NCBI GenBank assembly: GCA_947383215.1
Contig: CANDCP010000019.1
Span: forward strand, 1-46,323
Direction of reading: 5' to 3'
Source of the DNA: an uncultured Roseburia sp.
Lineage (GTDB): Bacteria > Bacillota > Clostridia > Lachnospirales > Lachnospiraceae
Length of the DNA stretch: 46,323 nucleotides
This document shows positions 18,101 to 23,300 of the stretch, one piece after another; the stretch's first letter is position 1; each line of letters opens with the position of its first letter. Under the pieces are notes generated by a model that made no database searches, was not told where the DNA came from, and saw nothing but the letters and a program-made list of their open reading frames with translations. A program made the position numbers and the translations under genes.

Positions 18101-20133
18101 ACGAGGAGTTTACATTGACGGCAAGCGTACTTCCGGAGAACGCAAAGGACAAAACCATTACCTGGTCTTCATCGGATAATACGAAGGCGACGGTAAAAGA
18201 CGGCGTGGTAAAGGCAGTCGGAGAGGGAACCGCGTTCATTACAGCTTCCACGTCAAACGGGAAGACGGCAAAGTGCACCGTGACGGTAAAAGCAAAAACG
18301 ACGACGGGCGATAAGATAGAGGTCGAGTCTGTAACAATCAGTCAGAGTGAAGCAGAGCTTATCGTCGGAGATACCTTAGCGTTGACGGCGTCTGTGCTGC
18401 CGGAGGATGCGACAGACAAGACAATCATCTGGTCTACGTCGGATGACAAGGTGGCGACGGTCAGCGGCGGAACGGTAACGGCAGTCTCAGACGGAACAGC
18501 GGTGATCACGGCTTCTTCCGCAAATGAGAAGACGGCGGAATGTACGGTCACGGTTAAGAAACAAAAAGAGAAGGAAGTAGAATCGGTTGCCTTTGAGACG
18601 ATGGCAAAAGAGATGACGGTTGGCGAAGAGTTTACCTTAAATGCGACCGTGTTGCCGGAGGATGCAGAGGATAAGACGCTGACGTGGTCAAGTTCGAAAG
18701 AAAACGTTGCAACCGTCGATGAAGGAAAGGTTCGGGCAATCAGCGAAGGGACGACAACGATAACGGCGGAGGCGAAGAACGGTAAAAAAGCGGAGTGCCT
18801 GATTACCGTAGGACCGGAGAGTTCGGATCCTAAGGTAGAGCGCGTGGAAATCAGCAGGCAGACGGCGGAGCTTGAAATCGGGGATACATTGGAACTTTCT
18901 GCGAAAGCAGTTCCGGAAGACGCGGCAGGGAAGACGCTTTACTGGAAGTCTTCCGACGAAGAGATCACGTCGGTAGTCAGGACGGGAGACGAGACGGACG
19001 TGCCGTCAGTCGCGCAGGTTCAGGCGATTGGAGCCGGAACGGCTACCATAACGGTATTTGCCGCGAACGGGGTGAAAGCGGAATGTATTGTCACGGTAAA
19101 AGGAAACGCGCCGGAGGTGGAGTCGGTTACGCTCAATACAAACGCCGCAAAATTAAAGGTCGGCGGGACATTAAAGCTGACGGCGGAAGTATTGCCGAAA
19201 GACGCCGAAGATAAAGCGCTTGCCTGGTCAAGCTCAAAGGAGAGCGTTGCGACAGTCAACGGCGGAGAGGTTTTGGCAGTCGGAGTCGGAACGACGACAA
19301 TAACGGCTGCGGCCGCAAACGGGAAAAAGGCGGAGTGCGTCGTTGAGGTAGAGGCGGCATCGTCCACAGAGGGCGAATATCCGCAGGTTATCAAAGTGAC
19401 ATCCATCCGACTGGAAGAGAGCGTACACAAGGTCGCGAAAGGCGCGTCGATACAGCTTCGCGTCACGGTACTTCCGGCGAATGCGCAAAACAAAAATGTG
19501 ACCTGGGAAACCAGCGACCCTGCGGTTGCATCCGTGGACGCAAATGGAACGGTTACGGCGAAAAATTACGGCGTTGCGACGATAAAGGCGACGGCGGCAG
19601 ACGGCAGCAACGTAAGCGCCGCGTGTCAGGTGAGGGTTGGATATAAAATAACTTATAAGTTAAAGAAAGGAAAAAATAACGAGGCCAATCCGTCGACATA
19701 TTACAAAGAGGTTGTGAAATTGAAAAAACCTGCGCGAAAGGGATATCTCTTTAAAGGCTGGTATACGGATAAGAAGTATAAGAAAAAAATAACGAAAATT
19801 AAATCAAACGCTGCCAGAGATTATACGCTGTATGCAAAGTGGGAAAAAGTAAAAGTAGATAAGACGGCGATCACAGATTTAAGCAGCCCGAAAAAGGGAA
19901 CGATCCGAGCGGAGGCGAAAAAAGTTAAAAAAGCGGCGGGATATGAAGTGACCGTTGCGAAGGATAAAAAGTTAAAGAAAGGCAAGAAGGTGGTTTCGGG
20001 TAAGAAAGCCGTGCAGACCGTGAAGGTAAAAGCGGGAACGTATTATGTGCGCATAAGGGCGTATAAAAAGGATTCCACAGGAAAGAAAGTATACGGAAAA
20101 ACCGAATCTGTGGAACAGATTACGGTACAATAA
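12169..20133 (+). CDS. Giant secreted GH81 endo-beta-1,3-glucanase with multiple carbohydrate-binding and Big_2 modules
   Basis: 2654 aa. ATG 12169 follows GGGAGGGG, and a signal peptide is cut near DADA-A (residue 35). Order: discoidin/F5-8C (CBM32-like) domain with an insertion (about 45-245); a second one (about 253-384); GH81 catalytic region (about 400-1200) with TNDWW-like SNDWWSSVLYQR, VKGSPFLY, the FDPYEGHSWAGG segment and NNQESAGEA. Glu933 and Glu937 of that last motif are the expected catalytic-site pair. Then a CBM6-like domain (about 1200-1340), a third F5-8C domain (about 1357-1490), three FN3-like domains, eight Big_2 domains, a Flg_new/InlB B-type repeat (KGYLFKGWYTD...YTLYAKW) and a lysine-rich FN3-like end. 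GH81 enzymes cut beta-1,3-glucan (laminarin, curdlan, callose, yeast wall glucan) from within the chain. It has its own promoter; a palindrome and a terminator follow. No sortase signal is visible. Confidence 0.92.
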   Translation: MGNQKRKYTKKLISAVLSASLVMTGLVVPSKDADAAGQKPWLLSEGRPAYASTVNGGDKALFATDGRQTTSWGAVETKGTTLEENQKDLDQWLDVDLGAAADISSVEINWQGAWVYATSYDLLVSDDEENWTKVYEQSNGTGGDVYHVYEVGERKTPIEYQVKKSGDKWVAVNEEDQAALDDYAKNGQGKAYEIYRETADLSGKTANGRYLRIQTHGSWSQSENNERKGFGVAIRELKVYGVGGVVKPSVSAVNIAPNHPTSASTEVVDWDHLRESAGAFDGDDGTYWKSKEGNDEWVQVDLEKVYKIGRMTIEWVAEFGRVYDLQTSLDGENWTTVYRQLHGIGEKEEIHMYQDARYVRMKGYAMGRGSGYTVKELQIFEYQEGDPKENPLVEDLPEKRVVEVGEGSYVIDNVNLRQPREPYYATENLKTPIVSNDWWSSVLYQRLSDAIATLPYALQYTDTGLGFYYVNEQYITQSSEWGASGAIGSGSEQNDLTLHTSEIKGTPSSKVDKYGDWSVDVVWSDDDTPKMKTTMVKGSPFLYNTFSNPQEVEISAYKIIRFFDKDNKEILANDGDSVTTDHIGVVTENVTKGAPELNNREDRKQEHSFGIYVPEGTRFTRIGSKIKVQLGNNENYMTVGVLEKNIELNYLYQYAYNYVTDTIVDYIYDEASGMVTTNYRCVVEPKRTGAEFKNETLMCLFQHQWRNTDSAVEEDKTYSSIRGTLKVHEGNTFDYRLRFTGIIPAFSNPGKDVEGYDEELMREYLKMFKESTISNYWIADPYWQGKKTHPMAMGIMIAEQLGDYETRDLLLKNLKKVLVNWLSYDGEDDWPYHMYYSESWGALNGNGGDFGMAMNLTDHHFVWAYFIYPAAVLASYDPSFVEDYGEMLEMLIRDCMNPDKDDELFPFMRNFDPYEGHSWAGGYCDNPDGNNQESAGEATFAWAGLYLWGLVTGNDAYRDAGIWGWTSESNAIMEYWFDVHDDIWLPAYNEGCVGMVFGLSYNNGTYFGVNPSSIYGIHLLPVTPAQSYMGYNQEYAAHIYAKYREAQDRYQNWLTTNNKQEDPEGWYHIMLPFLSLTDAGQAVKVWDEQWSQVDEAGQHTSNLAKERDELYSSYWYLQNMNAKGQFTDEIWSSNYTSYQVFKKDGTYTATVWNPKSEPIRVEFRNAQGVTATVVVAANSLVDVDPTKSGTYGEEAPPADFYEDVYGVPGVIRAADYHSNFNCSLTNDTEEGSVVGAIKNNASLVYKVDVEEAGDYVIEYNIKSVRETTGGTIRTKSSLSDETLSTLSFVNEGDWKKETWSVLRGELTLEAGKQDLLMYFSKGQEDFDEIFLSWIKIYKKGTTPPTVGEEEKGDMTGMPKISLADAKVTASSEINEGSAASKATDGDPGTRWESEAQDPQTLTIELKETTQIGGFSIKWEAAAAKVYTIDVSEDGQNWETAFAKTDGKGGDNFSIKFDTVHSAKYVRMHGTERVGGYGYSIYELELYGKGDDQRIQLAAPVVTAAKKGENAAQLSWNAVANVREYQVYRALSTKAAKKLIKTTTEVSYTDENLTEGTYYYWVVAAPGENDAVYGASKYSADIAGVSISAKAAALETTTVTAQKSGENQIKLDWEAVAGAASYEVYRTTGILPKRRIATVTETSYTDGSLSAGTYQYRIVAVPAENSGLARSDYSEATSSVQITEKLAAPAVKAVLSGKDAVKLSWDEVENAHSYRVYRSNSATGEKAALTTVYTAGYTDMALTDGTYYYWAVAVPSSKNYEPSDYSADIGGVTVSGSGNAQVEAESIALNKTELKMEVGQKEKLTAVIAPDNATDKTVVWISGNDTIVTAEDGVITAVGAGIATITAKTGNNKTAECKVTVTLPETPGDSDKEVSSVTLSASKAELAVGEELTLTASILPEDAKDKSITWRSSNDAVATVKDGVVKAVAPGTVNITASASNGKTAKCVVAVKENGSGGPDEAEADSVTLNRNEIELTVDEEFTLTASVLPENAKDKTITWSSSDNTKATVKDGVVKAVGEGTAFITASTSNGKTAKCTVTVKAKTTTGDKIEVESVTISQSEAELIVGDTLALTASVLPEDATDKTIIWSTSDDKVATVSGGTVTAVSDGTAVITASSANEKTAECTVTVKKQKEKEVESVAFETMAKEMTVGEEFTLNATVLPEDAEDKTLTWSSSKENVATVDEGKVRAISEGTTTITAEAKNGKKAECLITVGPESSDPKVERVEISRQTAELEIGDTLELSAKAVPEDAAGKTLYWKSSDEEITSVVRTGDETDVPSVAQVQAIGAGTATITVFAANGVKAECIVTVKGNAPEVESVTLNTNAAKLKVGGTLKLTAEVLPKDAEDKALAWSSSKESVATVNGGEVLAVGVGTTTITAAAANGKKAECVVEVEAASSTEGEYPQVIKVTSIRLEESVHKVAKGASIQLRVTVLPANAQNKNVTWETSDPAVASVDANGTVTAKNYGVATIKATAADGSNVSAACQVRVGYKITYKLKKGKNNEANPSTYYKEVVKLKKPARKGYLFKGWYTDKKYKKKITKIKSNAARDYTLYAKWEKVKVDKTAITDLSSPKKGTIRAEAKKVKKAAGYEVTVAKDKKLKKGKKVVSGKKAVQTVKVKAGTYYVRIRAYKKDSTGKKVYGKTESVEQITVQ
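16651..17493 (+). repeat. Three tandem FN3-like domains in the GH81 protein
   Basis: Three units of about 90 residues share the pattern L..P.V.A...G...V.LSW..V.....Y.VYR, then ..Y.D..L..GTYYY..VA.P. and SDYS. They differ enough in sequence to be old duplications. Probable spacers between the binding modules and the Big_2 stalk. Confidence 0.85.
17509..19641 (+). repeat. Eight tandem Big_2 domains in the GH81 protein
   Basis: Eight copies of about 80 residues each, with the repeated phrase VLPEDA.DKT..W.SS...VATV..G.V.AV..GT..ITA...NGK.AEC.VTV. Copies 2-5 and 7 are noticeably more alike than those in the other two glucanases, suggesting more recent expansion or gene conversion. Copy 6 carries an insertion (about RTGDETDVPSV). 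Confidence 0.85.
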
Positions 20134-20150
20134 GAGACCGGTCGGTCGCC

Positions 20151-20184
20151 TTTACTGGGAAGGGAAATTTCCCTTCCTAGTAAA
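20151..20184. repeat. 34-base near-perfect palindrome downstream of the GH81 gene
   Basis: Two 17-base arms (20151-20167 and 20168-20184) are complementary throughout, with one G-T mismatch and no spacer. A 15-16-pair hairpin could form in RNA. No T-tract follows directly. It precedes a genuine terminator and may protect the 3' end of the message. Confidence 0.85.
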
Positions 20185-20196
20185 ATTTTATCCTTA

Positions 20197-20236
20197 GGGG
20201 GAAAATGATATGCAATCATATTTCCCCCGCTTTTTT
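20197..20236 (+). terminator. Rho-independent terminator after the GH81 gene
   Basis: GGGGGAAA (20197-20204) pairs with TTTCCCCC (20221-20228), with extra pairs inside. GC and six T follow. Confidence 0.88.
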
Positions 20237-20244
20237 ATTCCGGC

Positions 20245-20258
20245 ATTTCAATTGAAAT
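20245..20258. promoter_or_regulatory. 14-base perfect palindrome overlapping the -35 of the second GH128 gene
   Basis: ATTTCAATTGAAAT reads the same on both strands and covers the -35 hexamer (20252-20257). This is the usual geometry of a repressor or activator operator. The binding protein is unknown, and such short AT-rich palindromes can occur by chance. Confidence 0.4.
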
Positions 20259-20280
20259 ACAAGGGGACAGTCGTTATACT
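20252..20280 (+). promoter_or_regulatory. Promoter of the second GH128 gene
   Basis: TTGAAA (20252-20257), a 17-base spacer and TATACT (20275-20280). This is the best-matching promoter of the glucanase locus. Confidence 0.6.
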
Positions 20281-20346
20281 GTAACCACAATTATGTTTTT
20301 GCCGTTTTTGCGCGGCAGGATATAAAAGAGAGGAAAGGTGAAAAAG

Positions 20347-23300
20347 ATGGGTAACAGAAAAAAATTAACCAGTCGGATTGCTTCGATTTTGCTTTCTGTG
20401 GCAATGGTTGTTACGTCCATTCAGTTTTCGGCGCTTCATGTGTCGGCGGCTGAGGGAGACGAGAATGCAAATCCGGAATCAAGAGCAGTGTCTCAGCAGG
20501 AGTTGAATGAGGCATTTGTAGTAAAAAACGGGACATTTGCTTATGGTATGGATGGTTGGGATACGTTTGCCATGATCTGGGAGGGATATGGCACGGACGC
20601 AAGCTTTAACCGTGTGGAGGAGGGTATCCGTGTGGATATCAAAAATACGGGCGAAGCGGGAAAACATGCAGGACCGTGGACCGTTGCGTTGAATCAGGCC
20701 GTTACGGTTCTCTATAAGAAAACCTACACAGTTTCATTTGACGTGGTTTCCACAATGGACCGGACGATTTACTCCGGTATCCAGGAAGGCAAGGAGGGGA
20801 ATAACGGCTTTGAGAACGGGGATATCGCGTTGATCGAGCCGACAGAGTTAAAAGCGGGCGAAAAACAGCATGTGGAGTATGACGTCGAGATACCGGTGCG
20901 TAACGTCAGCGGTAACTTTGCGATTCAGATGGGAGCGGAAGAGCCTGGCGTTGGCTGGGAAGGGGAACATTCCGTCACGCTGTCCAATATCCGTCTGGAG
21001 CAAAAGGGCGCTAGAGAGAAATATATTGTGTTGACCGATCCGGATTTTGTAGATACGGACAGATTTGATCTCGTAGGCGGAACGGTTGGAATGCCGGAAG
21101 GCGGCGCGGGAAATCGTCTGGAGTTTCCGGCAGGCGGCGGCAGTATTACTTATAAGGGAATTCAGCTGGAAGAAGGCATAACCTACGCAGGGACATACGC
21201 GGCGAGAACGCCGTATCAGGCCGCGAAAAAGGCAAATATTAAAGCGACGATTACATATGCGGACGGGACGGTACAGGAAATCAAGACGGAAGAGATTGAG
21301 AAATATACCGTTCGTTACAGAGAAAATTTTGTGGCTTCAAAATCGGGGGAAGCGACGCTTACGCTTACGTCTGACGGCGAGGTGCTGCTTGACAACTTCG
21401 GCGTCTGGGTTGCCGGCGTTGCCGACGCGCTTGGCGCGGTATTCCCGAGAGCAAATATCATGGGATTAAGCTTCGGACTGGAAAGCACAAAGGTCGTTTT
21501 GGGAGAGGATGTCGTTATAAACGCGTCGTCGGCAAGCGGACTGGGCATTCCGGAGGATCGTCCGATGGTTGTAAAGGTAGACGGCGCGGAGATTCCTTCT
21601 GAAAAATACAGCTTTCAGACGGTTTCGGTTGGAACCGATAAATTTCAGTCGACATTGACCATTGATCAGAGTGTGTTTGTGGAGCCGGATCACTATGCGG
21701 TTAGTCTGGAAGTAGGCGGATATGAAAATGCGGAGCCTGTTTTCGTAACGATTCTGCCGGCGGACGGAAATCTGGTTGAAAACGGAAACTTTGAGAACGG
21801 TTTTTCGGGCTGGATCACATGGTTTAACGAGCGTTACAGCGGAACCGCAAATATGACGAACGATTACAGAGTTGCGGTTAATATGGAATTTTTCCTGAAC
21901 TGGTGGACAGAGTGGGGCGATCAGGGACCGGTAGACTGGTCTACGCAGCTTCATACTCCGGAAAATATTCAGGTAGAACGAGGAAAGACATATAAATTAA
22001 GCTTTAAGGCGTCAAGTACCGTAAAGAGGCCGATTGCGGTGGAATTGACCGGCATGAAAATGCCGAAGCGTTATTTCCTGCTCGATACGGAGGAGCAGAC
22101 GTTTACGGAAACGTATACGGCTGAGCAGACGGGTATGGTAAGCCTTACATTCTTACTGGGACAGTTTACAAAGACGGCGTATGAAGATTATCCGTTTACG
22201 ATAGAGAATTTCCAGAAACATACAATGTATTTTACAGATGTAAGTCTTGTGGACGATTCAAGGACGGAAGAGTACAAAAAAGTTCCGAGTATTATCGGCG
22301 TAAACGAAGGGAAAACCTACAAAGCTCCGGTATCTGCAAAGGTAAATTACAGAGACAATGAATATACGGTTGTTCTGACAAAGAACGGTCAGGCGGTGCC
22401 TTATACGGAAGGAACCGAAATTAAGGAAAACGGCGAATACGTAATTACGGTTACAGACAAAGATGACCCGTCGATTACGGCTACAAAGCATTTCACGATT
22501 GATATCAATCTTGATTACAGCAAAGGATATCTCGTAATCGCAAACAAATCGACGGAGAAGGTTATTGAGGCGGGCGGAACAAAGGCCGGAAGACCGGTTG
22601 TTCAGAGCACATACGCGGGAAGGGCAAGCCAGTTCTTTGCGCTTGACGTTCCGGACAGCGTAGAGAATCCGGATTCGTCAGAATATGTAGTTCTGCGTTC
22701 CATGGCAACGGATCTGGTGGTTGATGTTGAAAATTCTTCGACCGAAGACGGCGCGCAGCTTATTTTGAATGATTACAGCGGAAGCGACAGTCAGCTCTGG
22801 AAGGTTGACGAGACGGTTCATCAGGGATTTGTGAAGTTTGAGAACAAAGCTTCCGGTCTCGTAATTAATGTGAACGGCGCTTCTAAGACAGATGGACTTC
22901 CTTTAAATCAGTCGGCAAATACAGGTAACGGCGACGAGGGACAGCAGAGTACGGACGGACAGCGTTGGGATATCATTCGTACCATCAACGTGCAGGAAGC
23001 GATCGAGGGCAAGAAGATTGACGTAAGCACTCCGTCTGCATGGCAGAAAAACGCGGTCATCACTCCGATTGCGGACGAGCTCAATCCGGCAGGACAGATT
23101 ACGACAGAATTTTATCCGTTGGAGGGCGCGACTTCTTACGATATCTATTTCGACGGAGAAAAAGTTTATACAATTACACAGGATCAGCTTGAAAATGCAA
23201 AGTCTACCGATGATTTTATGATAACGGAAGACGGGACGATTAAACTGTTTAACGTGACTTATAGTGTGAAGGTTGCAAAACATACTTTCTATATTCAGGC

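Noticed and set aside
17457-18278. Antisense open frame (273 codons) opposite Big_2 repeats of the GH81 protein
   Set aside because: Same cause as other antisense frames over repeat-rich coding sequence; no initiation signals or domain.
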